The notes under the pieces were generated by a model. The model was given only the letters and a program-made list of their open reading frames with translations. It was not told where the DNA came from and searched no databases. This document shows, in pieces, positions 24,849 through 33,700 of a stretch of 64,000 bases of DNA; the first letter of the stretch is position 1; each line of letters starts with the position of its first letter. Source of the stretch: Archangium sp. (GTDB lineage: Bacteria; Myxococcota; Myxococcia; Myxococcales; Myxococcaceae); the NCBI GenBank assembly GCA_030695565.1, contig JAUYRZ010000110.1, forward strand, positions 1 through 64,000. Reading direction: 5' to 3'. The translations under genes were made by a program, and so were the position numbers.

Positions 24849-26228
24849 ATGAAGAAGTACTTCATCCACACCTTCGGCTGTCAGATGAACGTCAACGACA
24901 CCAACCGCATGGGCGAGGCCCTGGCGTCGATGTCGTACGCGCCGACCCCGGTGGCCGAGAACGCCGACCTGATCATCCTCAACACCTGCTCCATCCGCGA
25001 GAAGGCCGAGGACAAGATGCTCTCGTGGCTGGGTAAGTACCGGCAGGTGAAGCTGCAGCGCGGGGCGCTCATCGGCGTGGGCGGCTGCGTGGCGCAGCAG
25101 GAGAAGAAGAAGATCCTCGAGAAGGTGCCGTACGTCGACTTCGTCTTCGGCCCTGACGCCATCGGCAAGCTCCCTGAGATCATCTCGCGCATCGAGTTGG
25201 AGAACGTTCGCGTGGTGGAGACGGCCTGGGTCGACTCCGAGAGCTACGTCTTCCCGCAGGCTGACCCGAAGAGCTCGTTGGGCAAGACCACCGAGTTCGT
25301 CACGGTGATGAAGGGCTGCGACAACGTCTGCAGCTTCTGCGTGGTGCCCCACACCCGCGGCCGCGAAGTGAGCCGGCCCTTCACCGAGGTGCTCCAGGAG
25401 GTCGCGCGCCTCACCACCGTCGGCGTGCGTGAAGTGACCCTGGTCGGGCAGAACGTGAACAGCTACCTGGGCGGTATCTCGTTCGCTCAGCTGCTGCTGC
25501 GCACCGCGCAGGTGCCCGGCATCGAGCGGGTGCGCTTCACCACCAGCCACCCGCACGATCTCTCGGACGAGCTCATCGAAGCCTTCCGCATCGAGCCGAA
25601 GATCATGTCGCACTTCCACTTGCCGGTGCAGAGCGGCAGCAACGAGGTGCTGGTGCGCATGAAGCGCGACTACACCATCGCCAACTACCTCGAGCGCCTC
25701 GCCAAGCTGCGCGTCGCACGGCCGGGCATCGCGGTCACCACCGACATCATCGTGGGCTTCCCCGGTGAGACCGACGAAGACTTCGAGAAGACCTACGCGT
25801 TGTGCGTCGAGGCGCAGTTCGACGGCCAGTACGCCTTCGTCTACTCGCCACGCCCCAAGACCGTCGCCGGCATCAAGGAAGCGGAGTGGGGGCCCGTCGC
25901 TCACGAAGTGAAGGTCAAGCGCCTGGAGCGCCTGAACTCGCTGCAGAAGCAGATCAGCGTGGCCACCATGTCCGTGCACGTCGGCAACACCGTCGAGGTG
26001 CTGGTCGAAGGCACCTCGCGCACCAACGCGCTCAAGCGCATGGGCCGCACGTCCCACAACCGCGTGGTGAACTTCGACGGCGATGCCCCGGTCGGCGCGA
26101 TCGTCGAAGTGAAGGTCGACTCATCGAGCCAGAGCTCGTTGATGGGCGTGCAGGCCCGGGTGATCTCACTGCCGATGGTGGTCATCCCCGACGTGGCCGT
26201 GCCCGCGGAGTCCTGCGTCGTCGCCTGA
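24849..26228 (+). CDS. miaB: tRNA-2-methylthio-N6-dimethylallyladenosine synthase
   Basis: The ATG at 24849 is chosen over GTG 24831 because AGAAGG at 24839-24844 is placed correctly for it. The product is 459 residues. The UPF0004 domain holds three cysteines (TFGCQMN, NTCSIREKAE, GGCVAQ). The radical SAM domain has CDNVCSFC, and the C-terminal TRAM domain ends SLPMVV. MiaB adds a methylthio group to i6A37 of tRNAs reading UNN codons, using two 4Fe-4S clusters. All key cysteines are present. Confidence 0.95.
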   Translation: MKKYFIHTFGCQMNVNDTNRMGEALASMSYAPTPVAENADLIILNTCSIREKAEDKMLSWLGKYRQVKLQRGALIGVGGCVAQQEKKKILEKVPYVDFVFGPDAIGKLPEIISRIELENVRVVETAWVDSESYVFPQADPKSSLGKTTEFVTVMKGCDNVCSFCVVPHTRGREVSRPFTEVLQEVARLTTVGVREVTLVGQNVNSYLGGISFAQLLLRTAQVPGIERVRFTTSHPHDLSDELIEAFRIEPKIMSHFHLPVQSGSNEVLVRMKRDYTIANYLERLAKLRVARPGIAVTTDIIVGFPGETDEDFEKTYALCVEAQFDGQYAFVYSPRPKTVAGIKEAEWGPVAHEVKVKRLERLNSLQKQISVATMSVHVGNTVEVLVEGTSRTNALKRMGRTSHNRVVNFDGDAPVGAIVEVKVDSSSQSSLMGVQARVISLPMVVIPDVAVPAESCVVA

Positions 26229-26297
26229 CTGTTTTCACTCGGGGGTCGGTCTCCGGGGTCCTATCGTCTCCACGCCGTCCCCCACCTGGAGAAGCCC

Positions 26298-26636
26298 ATG
26301 AAGAAGGTCCTCGGTACCCTCACCGCCGTCACGCTGGCCGTCGTCGCTGGTCTCTCGTTGGCCGCCGAGGCCGGCGGTTCGTTCAGCAAGTCGAGCTGCA
26401 CGTTCAACGGCAAGAAGCTCTACGGCAACATCCAGGAAGTGACCTCGTTCCCCGACGTGAAGGTGCAGGTCGTCAACTCCTTCCCCGACGTGAAGGTGAA
26501 GAAGGTCAGCTCGTTCCCGGACAAGTGCGGCATGTGGAAGATGGTCACCAGCTTCCCGGACACCAAGGTGCAGTTCGTCACCTCGTTCCCCGACGTGAAG
26601 ATTCAGTACGTCGATTCTTTCCCCGGCGCGAACTGA
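26298..26636 (+). CDS. Secreted protein with six 11-residue SFPD repeats
   Basis: A GGAGA site at 26288 precedes ATG 26298. Residues 1-24 are a signal peptide (MKKVLGTLTAVTLAVVAGLSLAAEA). From residue about 47, the motif V-x-SFPD-x-K-V recurs six times with spacing 11, 11, 13, 11 and 11 residues. The longer interval contains Cys in DKCGMWK, which may pair with the Cys in SSCTFNG. Alternating hydrophobic residues (VKVQVV, VKIQYV) suggest a small beta solenoid or meander. It ends 3 bases before the CsgG-like gene, so it heads the glt-like operon. I have seen similar repeats in unannotated proteins but know no function. Confidence 0.75.
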   Translation: MKKVLGTLTAVTLAVVAGLSLAAEAGGSFSKSSCTFNGKKLYGNIQEVTSFPDVKVQVVNSFPDVKVKKVSSFPDKCGMWKMVTSFPDTKVQFVTSFPDVKIQYVDSFPGAN

Positions 26637-26639
26637 ACG

Positions 26640-28814
26640 ATGCTGGCGCTCGCCCTCGTCACGCTGCTCGCCGCTGCCGACAGTCCGGTGGTGTCGGTGA
26701 TGTACTTCGACAACGACTCGAAGGACCCCGAGCTGGAGTTCATGCGCAAGGGGTTGACCGATCTGCTCATCACCGATCTGGTCGCGTGGGAGGGCGTGCG
26801 CGTGGTCGAGCGCACCCGCCTGGAAGACGTGCTCAAGGAGCTCAACTTTCAGCAGACGAAGTACGTCGACAAGGCGAGCGCCGCGAAGCTGGGCAAGGTG
26901 CTCAACTCGACGTACCTGATCTACGGCTCGATGCTGATGCTCAGCGGCGGCAAGCTGATCGTCACCGCGCGGCTGGTGCAGGCCTCGAACGGTGAGGTGC
27001 TCCTGACCGTCAAGGAGCAGGACGAGCGCGACAAGATCTTCGACCTGGAGCAGCGGCTGGTGAACCAGCTGGTGGCGAAGATCGACGCGAAGTTGTCGGC
27101 CAACGATCAGGGGCGCCGCAAGGCGAAGGTGCCCAACCTCGAGACCCTGGTCGCGTACGGCAAGGCGCTCGATCTCTCCGACCAGGGGAAGATCGACGAA
27201 GCGCAGGCCGCCATGCGCGCGGTCGTCTCGAAGTCGCCCACCTTCCTGCTCGGGCGCGAGCGGCAGACCGAGCTGCTCAAGGCCTTCGAGGAGTACCAGA
27301 AGAAGAAGAAGGATCTGATCGCCGGGCGAGTCCTCGAGCTGGGCAAGATGGTGGAAGAGGCGATGAAGGATGAGTCGAAGTTCGACGCCCTCACCAAGGA
27401 ACAAAAGGAGCGCTACCTGTCCATGCGCATGCTCAAGGGCCGGTTCCTGGCGCGCGTGATGAAGCAGTACCTCACCAACCGCGACGAGAACTTCCGAGTC
27501 GCGCGCAAGGGCAGTGAAGGCAAGGCGCTGCTGGCCATGCGTGACTGGGCTGAGAACCAGCGCCGCTTCATCTCGGAGTACGCGCGCTGGGTGAAGCAGC
27601 ACGGCGTGGTCTCCAGCGGCGTGAGTCTCGCTCCTTCCTTCAGCTACAGGCCCTCCGATGCTGAAGCGCAGCTCATTCAGGATTCGAAGATCGGCGACTC
27701 GGGCCTTCGCGACGAGGACCTCGAGACCCTTGCTGAGTTCGTGCTTCTGGGCCGGGTCACCGATGGCACCTCGTTCACGGTGGCGCCCACCCTCGGAGCG
27801 GCCGACCCGAAAGAGACCAAGGCCGTCAACGAGCAACTCGACTTCGAGATCAAGAACGCGCTGTCGCGGCACACGGCGGGTGACAAGCAGGCGGAGTGGC
27901 AGGCGACGCGGCTGTTGCAGTTCAGGGCAAAGGTGGCCGTCTCTGAAGGCAATCTCGACGAAGCGATCGGTTTCTTTCAGCAGGTGCTCGACGCCTTTCC
28001 CACGGGCTCGAGCGCGACGAGCGTGGAGAAGCGCATCAAGGACCTGCTCGAGGGCCGCACCAACGAGCTGAGCGCCCTGGAGGACTACCAGGCTGCGATC
28101 AAGACCTGCGACGACATGAAGATCCGCAAGTCGCACGACATCCTTCGCAAGCGCATGCTCAAGAGCGGGCTCAAGGCGATCGACGAGTACGCGGCCGACC
28201 TCGAAAAGGCGTGCTTGCCCGCCACCAATCGCACCCAGGGCGCCTTCTCTCAGATCTACGGCTACCTCGCGCACGACGCCGCGGCGCACGACGACTGCGA
28301 GAGGTACCTCGCCTACTACCGGAAGTACCTCGAGCTGAACGGCTCCATCTACGACATGTTCTCCCACGCGAAGAACCGCCCGTGGTGTGACATCAGCCCG
28401 CTCAAGAACGACGTGACGTACCTTCACGCGAGGCTCGATGACGATCGTGATTTTTCAGACATGACCCGTCACGTCGTGTCGATTCTCTCCATCGACAAGA
28501 CGGTGCTCACCGTGGGCGCGAGCACTCAGGGGCCGAGGGTTCCGGGAGGGGAGGAGGAGTCATTCGACCTCCGCCTCGAGCGCCAGAAGGACGGCAAGTA
28601 TGTCTGCGCCCAGGCGCGCTGGCGCCGCAGCAACGGCAGGTACATCGAAGGCACCTGCAAGGTCTCGCTCGCGAAGATGACTCCGAATGAAAACGGCCCG
28701 GGCTTCGACGAGGGCACCTTCGACGCGCTCTTTCCGAAGTCCTACGAGGTGGTGCCCGGGGTGATGCGCGACATCAAGCTGAGCAAGGGCGAGTTCCGCG
28801 TTCGCCGTCAGTAG
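26640..28814 (+). CDS. CsgG/FlgO-like N-terminal domain plus helical repeats; candidate GltD (position)
   Basis: The 724-residue protein starts 3 bases after the SFPD gene. A short signal-like segment (MLALALVTLLAAADS) leads into a CsgG/FlgO-type fold: VSVMYFDNDSKDPELEFMRKGLTDLLITDL, VRVVERTRLEDVL, LGKVLNSTYLIYGSM and ARLVQASNGEVLL. The middle is long helices and TPR-like pairs (AEWQATRLLQFRAKVAVSEGNLDEAIGFFQQVL). The C-terminal 130 residues are beta-rich with Cys. In the M. xanthus G2 cluster this position is gltD (agmU, a TPR protein), and the downstream order fits, but sequence identity is not something I can show. It is predicted to be exported. Confidence 0.7.
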   Translation: MLALALVTLLAAADSPVVSVMYFDNDSKDPELEFMRKGLTDLLITDLVAWEGVRVVERTRLEDVLKELNFQQTKYVDKASAAKLGKVLNSTYLIYGSMLMLSGGKLIVTARLVQASNGEVLLTVKEQDERDKIFDLEQRLVNQLVAKIDAKLSANDQGRRKAKVPNLETLVAYGKALDLSDQGKIDEAQAAMRAVVSKSPTFLLGRERQTELLKAFEEYQKKKKDLIAGRVLELGKMVEEAMKDESKFDALTKEQKERYLSMRMLKGRFLARVMKQYLTNRDENFRVARKGSEGKALLAMRDWAENQRRFISEYARWVKQHGVVSSGVSLAPSFSYRPSDAEAQLIQDSKIGDSGLRDEDLETLAEFVLLGRVTDGTSFTVAPTLGAADPKETKAVNEQLDFEIKNALSRHTAGDKQAEWQATRLLQFRAKVAVSEGNLDEAIGFFQQVLDAFPTGSSATSVEKRIKDLLEGRTNELSALEDYQAAIKTCDDMKIRKSHDILRKRMLKSGLKAIDEYAADLEKACLPATNRTQGAFSQIYGYLAHDAAAHDDCERYLAYYRKYLELNGSIYDMFSHAKNRPWCDISPLKNDVTYLHARLDDDRDFSDMTRHVVSILSIDKTVLTVGASTQGPRVPGGEEESFDLRLERQKDGKYVCAQARWRRSNGRYIEGTCKVSLAKMTPNENGPGFDEGTFDALFPKSYEVVPGVMRDIKLSKGEFRVRRQ

Positions 28815-28877
28815 TGTGGGTGCCCTGCTTCGGTTGGCATGCACGCGAGCGTCTGACCGTCTACGCTGCGCCCACTC

Positions 28878-30176
28878 ATGAACCACCTCCGGTTCGCGCT
28901 CGCGCTCACAGTCGTCTTCACGGTGCTCGTCTTCGCGGCGTGCGGGGCGGAGAACGCGGTCGCTCCGGCGGCCGAGGGTGACATCCGCGAGTGCCGTGGC
29001 TTCGAGAAGTTGATGCCGAACTTCCTCAAGGTCATCAGCGACGGGAAGACCGAGAACTTGAAGCGCCTGGTCGAGACGCAGCTGCTCGTCTCGGAGCGCG
29101 AAGACGTGCCGCCGCCCATCAATGAGGTGCTGCGGGTGATCTTCAAGACGCTCAACACCTTCGCGCTCAAGCCGAAGGAGCCGGGCGCGATCGGCACCGA
29201 GTTCTGCGCACCGACTTCGGCGCCGCCTCCGCTCACCAGCGCCAATGAGCTGTGCGAGATGCGCCGGGCGCTCGACCTGCTGGTGCATCAGGGCAAGGGC
29301 ATCGATGCGATCAAGCTGATCGAGCCGCAGTTGCTCACCATCGTGAACTACCTCACGGGCACGGGGCTCGACTGCAAGGGCCGCCCGCGCATTCCTCACT
29401 ACGAGGTCGCGGGCACGGTCGCGGAGTTCTGTTCGCAGAACGGGAACTGCCAACTGACCGATGGGCTCGATGCGGTGGTCGCGTTCACCGCGTACGTGAA
29501 CACGGCTGATGGGAAGCTGCTGGTGGAGCACCTCAACGCGCTGGCGGCGAAACCTTCGATCACCGGGCTCCTCAACCCCCAGGCGCTCACCGAGTCAGAC
29601 ACGGTGACCATCGCCCGCAGCTTGATCGTGGCGGTGCAGGGGGCCGACCCGATGGCGCTGCGCAACGCGTTCAATGCGCTGCCGCTGCCCGATGAAGTGA
29701 AGATGGATCTGCAGCCGGTGGTGGGCGATCTCGAGAAGGTGCTCGGTCAGCCGCAGTTGATGATGCCGGTACGGCGATCGCTCAATTGTCTGACCACGCA
29801 GGATCAGAGCCTCGACACGGTGCGCATGCTGTACCGGCTGGCCATCGAGGAGCAGTGTTCGGAGTTCGGGCTCACGCGGCTCACGGCGGCGCTGAAGGGC
29901 GTTCAGGAGGTGGATCAGCGCGGGTCGCTCATCTTCATCGTGGGCACGCTCGCGAAGTCGGTTCGCTCGGATGAGTTGGCCGTCGATTCGGCGGCCAACG
30001 TGTGCAGGACCGTGTTCTCGACGGCGAAGGCGCCCGGAGCTGCCCAGTCGAATGCTCAGCTCGCGCTTCCAGTGGTGGGCGAGCTCGTGAAGGCCGGCGT
30101 GGTGAACGAGGGCATCTGCGCCATCGATACGCTGCTGTTTGGGTGTGCCGGTGGTGTTCAACCTGCCTGCCGCTAA
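28878..30176 (+). CDS. Helical lipoprotein; candidate GltE (position)
   Basis: The 432-residue product has a lipoprotein signal (FALALTVVFTVLVFAAC, lipobox FAAC). The mature protein is mainly alpha-helical with paired cysteines (EFCAPTS, NELCEMRR, LDCKGRP, EFCSQNGNCQL, CAIDTLLFGCAGG), implying disulfides in the periplasm. It lies between the candidate GltD gene and the small GltF-like genes, where M. xanthus has gltE (aglT), an outer-membrane TPR lipoprotein. TPR signatures are not clear here, so the match is positional. Confidence 0.7.
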   Translation: MNHLRFALALTVVFTVLVFAACGAENAVAPAAEGDIRECRGFEKLMPNFLKVISDGKTENLKRLVETQLLVSEREDVPPPINEVLRVIFKTLNTFALKPKEPGAIGTEFCAPTSAPPPLTSANELCEMRRALDLLVHQGKGIDAIKLIEPQLLTIVNYLTGTGLDCKGRPRIPHYEVAGTVAEFCSQNGNCQLTDGLDAVVAFTAYVNTADGKLLVEHLNALAAKPSITGLLNPQALTESDTVTIARSLIVAVQGADPMALRNAFNALPLPDEVKMDLQPVVGDLEKVLGQPQLMMPVRRSLNCLTTQDQSLDTVRMLYRLAIEEQCSEFGLTRLTAALKGVQEVDQRGSLIFIVGTLAKSVRSDELAVDSAANVCRTVFSTAKAPGAAQSNAQLALPVVGELVKAGVVNEGICAIDTLLFGCAGGVQPACR

Positions 30177-30230
30177 GCCCTCACCCTGACCCACCCTGAC
30201 CCTCTCCCGGCGGGCCCGGCGGGAGAGGGG
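30177..30230. repeat. Dispersed palindromic repeat, copy 7 (longest)
   Basis: The lead CCCTCACCCTGACC is partly duplicated (CACCCTGACC twice), followed by CCTCTCCCGGCGGG and CCCGGCGGGAGAGGGG. It lies between the lipoprotein stop and the first small GltF-like gene. Confidence 0.85.
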
Positions 30231-30262
30231 AACTGCTCCAGGTTCACTTGCGTTTGAGCGTC

Positions 30263-30499
30263 ATGCGCTCAATGACTGTTGCCCTCTGTCTCGTCGCGAC
30301 CTTCGCCCTCGCTCAGCCCGCTCCGAATCCGCCTCCGAAAGCCACCAATGTCGACCTCACCGGCTCCACGATCATCGGCGCGACTGAGGTTCCGCTCGGC
30401 ACCATCTACCTGCCTCACCCCAAGGTGAAGTTCGACTCCCTCATCCGCGTGCGCATGAACATGAACGACAAGCTCGCTGCGAGTGTGCACGAAATATGA
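30263..30499 (+). CDS. Small exported protein, GltF/CglF-like, copy 1
   Basis: The ATG at 30263 (78 residues) places a signal peptide at the start (MRSMTVALCLVATFALA|QP); an in-frame TTG at 30248 is possible. The mature part aligns with the next gene: TIIGATEVPLG...KVKFDSLIRVRMNMNDKLAASVHEI against TIEGDLTKPDG...KVKHSNLIKIREEFKDKVMQSVGEL. These are therefore tandem paralogues. M. xanthus has one small gene (gltF/cglF) immediately before gltG. No clear ribosome site is visible, and the preceding repeat may separate it from the upstream gene. Confidence 0.65.
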   Translation: MRSMTVALCLVATFALAQPAPNPPPKATNVDLTGSTIIGATEVPLGTIYLPHPKVKFDSLIRVRMNMNDKLAASVHEI

Positions 30500-30619
30500 C
30501 ACCTTTCTCACAGTGTGAGACCTGACCATCTGAAGCTTGGGATTTGCGGTTGGGCGGGGAGTGGTAGCATCCTCCCGCTCGCCCAACGCACCGGGCCAAA
30601 GGGATTCGCCGGAGGATTC

Positions 30620-30868
30620 ATGAAGAAGGCACTGGGTTTGACGATCGCGCTGTCATTTGCACTGCCCGCATTCGCTCAGGACAAGGGCGGGGGCGTCACC
30701 TACAAGAAGCAGACTGAGTACTCGTTCGAAGACGACACCATCGAAGGCGACTTGACGAAGCCCGACGGCGAATACGTCGAGGCCCGCAAGAAGGTGAAGC
30801 ACTCGAACCTGATCAAGATTCGCGAAGAGTTCAAAGACAAGGTCATGCAGTCCGTCGGCGAGCTCTGA
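30620..30868 (+). CDS. gltF: Small exported gliding-type protein, GltF/CglF-like
   Basis: A GGAGGA site at 30611 precedes ATG 30620; the product has 82 residues. The signal peptide is MKKALGLTIALSFALPAFA, cleaved before QDKGG. The mature part is charged and ends LIKIREEFKDKVMQSVGEL. It is directly upstream of gltG, the position of gltF (cglF) in M. xanthus, whose product belongs to the gliding machinery. Identification rests on position, size, export signal and the paralogue 120 bases upstream. Confidence 0.7.
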   Translation: MKKALGLTIALSFALPAFAQDKGGGVTYKKQTEYSFEDDTIEGDLTKPDGEYVEARKKVKHSNLIKIREEFKDKVMQSVGEL

Positions 30869-30942
30869 ACTTTTTGGGTCGGGAACCCGGCGTGATGCCG
30901 GCTGTCTGACCGCGTGACGCCCTTTTTCCCCGGAGGCCCCTC

Positions 30943-32853
30943 GTGGCTGTTCCACTGACTTTGAAGGTTTTCAAAGGTGACGAGCTGGTCGTCGCCAAAG
31001 ATTACGACCGCGACATCATCAAGATCGGTCGCCTGTCCTCCGCTCACCTCTGCCTGGATGACGAGAAGGTCTCGCGCATCCACTCCGTGATCGAAGTCGC
31101 TCCCGACGGCAGCCTGTCCATCATCGACATGGGCAGCGTCGAAGGCACCTTCGTCAACGGCAAGCGCGTCAACAAGGGCGCGCTCCAGTTCGGCGACGAG
31201 GTGAAGGTCGGCAACACCACCATCAAGGTCGAAGCCGCCGGTGCCGCGCCGTCCATCGCGCCCAGCGCTCCCTCCGTGGCTGCCGTCGCCGCCGCGCCTG
31301 CCGAAGTCGCCGCGCCCATGGTCGTGCCGGTGGCCGTCCCCGTCGTTCAGGCAGCCGTGGTGCAGCAGGTCGTTCAGCAGGTGCCGGTGCAGGCGCCTCC
31401 GGTCGCCCGCCAGCCGCCCCCGCCGCCGCCCTCCGCCGTGTTGGACGAAGCGACCGGCGCCTCGGTGCGTTCGCGCCCCCGCCGCCGCAAGGGCAGTGGC
31501 CCGCTGGGTGTCGAGCTGCGTTTCCTCTGGGGTGACCAGATGGTGGGTGAGTACTTCCTCCACCCCGATGTCGAGCGCACCTTCACCGTCGGCACCACCG
31601 CCAAGTCGCACTTCAACATGGGCGACTCGAAGTTCGGCGCGCCCACCTTCGACCTGGTTCGTTTCGGTAAGGCCGGCGCGAGCCTGCGCTTCACCTCGAA
31701 GATGAACGGTGAGCTGCAGCGCAAGTTCGGCGAAGAGACGATGACGCTCGACGAGGCGAAGAAGAAGAACATCGCCACCGCTGACGGCGACGGCCTGGTG
31801 CTCACGCTCCAGCACGAAGACTTCGCGTGGATCGATCTCGGCGGCATCGTGGTCGAGGTGTTCTTCCAGCCCCAGCCCAAGGCCGTGTTCGTGCCTTTCG
31901 CGGAGTCGGTCGACTTCACCGTCCTCAACATCTTCCTGTTGATGTTCTTCATCGCGGCGCTCTTCGTGATCAGCGCGGCGAACCTGAACGCAGAAGGTGA
32001 GGCCTTCGACGACGAGCTCAACTCCAACTCGGCGCGCATCGCCAAGCTGCTGATCAAGCCGCCCGAGAAGAACCCCATTCTTCAGAAGTTCGAGAAGAAG
32101 AAGGACTCCGGCGAAGTCGCCCAGAAGCACAAGGACAGCGAAGGGCAGATGGGCAAGAAGGAGGCGCCCAAACGTTCTGCGCACGCGGCGCCCAAGGGCG
32201 ACCCGAACAACAAGGATCAGGCGCGGCTCCTCGTGGCCAAGGTGTTCGGCGGCACGGGCGGCGGCATCTCCACCATCTTCGGCCACCAGGGGCTCGGCGG
32301 TGAGCTGAAGAGCGCGATGGGCAACATGTTCGGCGCAGCGGCCGGCGACTCCGGCGGCTTCGGCGGCCTGGGCTTGCGTGGCTCGGGCTCAGGTGGTGGC
32401 GGCGTGGGTGACACCGTGGGCATCGGCGGCATCGGCACCAAGGGTCGTGGCGGCGGCACCGGCGGTTACGGTTCTGGCGTCGGCGTGCTGGGCGGCAAGA
32501 AAGACATCGACATCGGCATCACCTCGTCTGAGCCGATGGTCATGGGTTCGCTCGACAAGGAACTCATCCGCAAGGTCATTCACGCCAACCGCGGCCAGAT
32601 TCGCTACTGCTACGAGAGCCAGCTGAACCGGTTCCCCAAGCTCAATGGCAAGGTGGCGGTGAAGTTCATCATCTCGCCCACGGGCTCGGTGTCGACGTCG
32701 TCGGTCGCGCAGACCACCGTGGGTAATGCGGAGCTCGAGGCCTGTGTCGCCGGCCGCGTTCGCACCTGGACGTTCCCCAAGCCGAAGGGCGGAGGCGTGG
32801 TGATCGTGACGTACCCGTTCATCTTCGCGCAGTCCGGCGGGCAGGGCGGGTAA
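30943..32853 (+). CDS. gltG: Gliding-machinery inner-membrane protein GltG (FHA - TM - TonB-C)
   Basis: A GGAGG at 30932 serves GTG 30943, giving 636 residues. An FHA domain occupies about 20-95 (IGRLSSAHLCLDDEKVSRIHSVI, SVEGTFVNGKRV) with the phosphopeptide-binding GR, S-R-x-H and N residues. A Pro/Ala linker, a second beta domain (about 185-320) and one TM helix (FTVLNIFLLMFFIAALFVISA, about 323-346) follow. The periplasmic part has a Gly-rich stretch and an AgmX/PglI TonB-like domain (IRYCYESQLNRFPKLNGKVAVKF...RTWTFP, about 540-630). This matches GltG/PglI of the Glt complex, which couples the inner-membrane motor to the periplasm. Confidence 0.88.
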   Translation: MAVPLTLKVFKGDELVVAKDYDRDIIKIGRLSSAHLCLDDEKVSRIHSVIEVAPDGSLSIIDMGSVEGTFVNGKRVNKGALQFGDEVKVGNTTIKVEAAGAAPSIAPSAPSVAAVAAAPAEVAAPMVVPVAVPVVQAAVVQQVVQQVPVQAPPVARQPPPPPPSAVLDEATGASVRSRPRRRKGSGPLGVELRFLWGDQMVGEYFLHPDVERTFTVGTTAKSHFNMGDSKFGAPTFDLVRFGKAGASLRFTSKMNGELQRKFGEETMTLDEAKKKNIATADGDGLVLTLQHEDFAWIDLGGIVVEVFFQPQPKAVFVPFAESVDFTVLNIFLLMFFIAALFVISAANLNAEGEAFDDELNSNSARIAKLLIKPPEKNPILQKFEKKKDSGEVAQKHKDSEGQMGKKEAPKRSAHAAPKGDPNNKDQARLLVAKVFGGTGGGISTIFGHQGLGGELKSAMGNMFGAAAGDSGGFGGLGLRGSGSGGGGVGDTVGIGGIGTKGRGGGTGGYGSGVGVLGGKKDIDIGITSSEPMVMGSLDKELIRKVIHANRGQIRYCYESQLNRFPKLNGKVAVKFIISPTGSVSTSSVAQTTVGNAELEACVAGRVRTWTFPKPKGGGVVIVTYPFIFAQSGGQGG

Positions 32854-32869
32854 GCGTTTCCTGAGTTCG

Positions 32870-32905
32870 GCCCCCGTCTCCATCTGGAGGCGGGGGCTTT
32901 TTTTT
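32870..32905 (+). terminator. Strong intrinsic terminator between gltG and the beta-barrel gene
   Basis: GCCCCCGTCTCC and GGAGGCGGGGGC form a long GC stem around ATCT, followed directly by eight T residues. It is the best terminator in the window and divides the glt-like cluster into at least two transcription units. Confidence 0.9.
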
Positions 32906-32961
32906 CGCGCGCTCTGTGTTCTTTCCTCACCGCCCATTCGCTGGGTTAGGGTGCAGCCCGC

Positions 32962-33591
32962 ATGAAGCGCTTCTCTTCGCTGGGTGTGATCGTTGCGTTG
33001 GCCTCCTCCTTCGCGTTGGCGCAGACCGCCGCGCCCAAGCTCGAGGACAAGAAGGCGGTCAAGTACAACGAGATCGAGCGGGGCTTCTTCTTCGAAGGCC
33101 GTGGCGGTTTCTTCGGCGTGATCAACCCGCCCACGCTCTCTGGCGGGCGCTCGTACTTCTCGGCCGGCCAGGCCATCGGGCTCGACATGGGCGTGGACAT
33201 CGGAGAGCGCGTCTCTCCGAGCCTCTTCCTGCTCGCGTCGTCGAACCGCATGCTCAGCGACTACACCGGGCTGAGCACCACGGGCGCGGCCTCGGGTGAC
33301 TTCGGCGCGATCACCCCTGGCGTGGCGGTGAAGATTCGCCTGGTCGGCCTGGCCGACTCGCAAGACGTGCAGCGCACCTGGGTCTACGTGCGGGCAGCGG
33401 GTGGCGTGGTGTTCTACAGCCCGCAGTCGTTGCTCCCCACGCTCGACGTGATGATCTCCGGCGGCGCGGGCATCGAGTACTTCACCCGCCTGCGTCACTT
33501 CGTGATCGGCGTGGAGGCGAACTTCAACTTCATGGCGCTGACCCAATCGGTGGGCTTCTCGGTGCTGCCGACCGTGAAGTACGCCTTCTGA
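32962..33591 (+). CDS. gltH: Outer-membrane beta-barrel, GltH/CglE-like
   Basis: The 209-residue product has a signal peptide (MKRFSSLGVIVALASSFALA) and alternating amphipathic strands (FFFEGRGGFFGVI, AIGLDMGVDIGERVSPSLFLLAS, HFVIGVEANFNFMAL). It ends in a C-terminal aromatic residue (VKYAF), as BAM-dependent barrels do. An eight-strand barrel is plausible from its length. It sits between gltG and gltI, where M. xanthus has gltH (cglE), an outer-membrane component of the gliding complex. The strong terminator upstream implies its own promoter, which I could not define. Confidence 0.75.
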   Translation: MKRFSSLGVIVALASSFALAQTAAPKLEDKKAVKYNEIERGFFFEGRGGFFGVINPPTLSGGRSYFSAGQAIGLDMGVDIGERVSPSLFLLASSNRMLSDYTGLSTTGAASGDFGAITPGVAVKIRLVGLADSQDVQRTWVYVRAAGGVVFYSPQSLLPTLDVMISGGAGIEYFTRLRHFVIGVEANFNFMALTQSVGFSVLPTVKYAF

Positions 33592-33700
33592 GCGTCACCC
33601 GGTAAACCGGCCCTTGACGGGGCGTGCTGTCACCTGACAAGGCAACGTCTCGCGACTGGCACTCACGCCGGTCGATGCACTTTTCACGAGCGAGAGCACC

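Noticed and set aside
26235-28427. 730-codon open frame antisense to the CsgG-like gene
   Set aside because: His/Leu/Arg-rich translation with no fold signature; it mirrors third-position GC bias of the real gene opposite.
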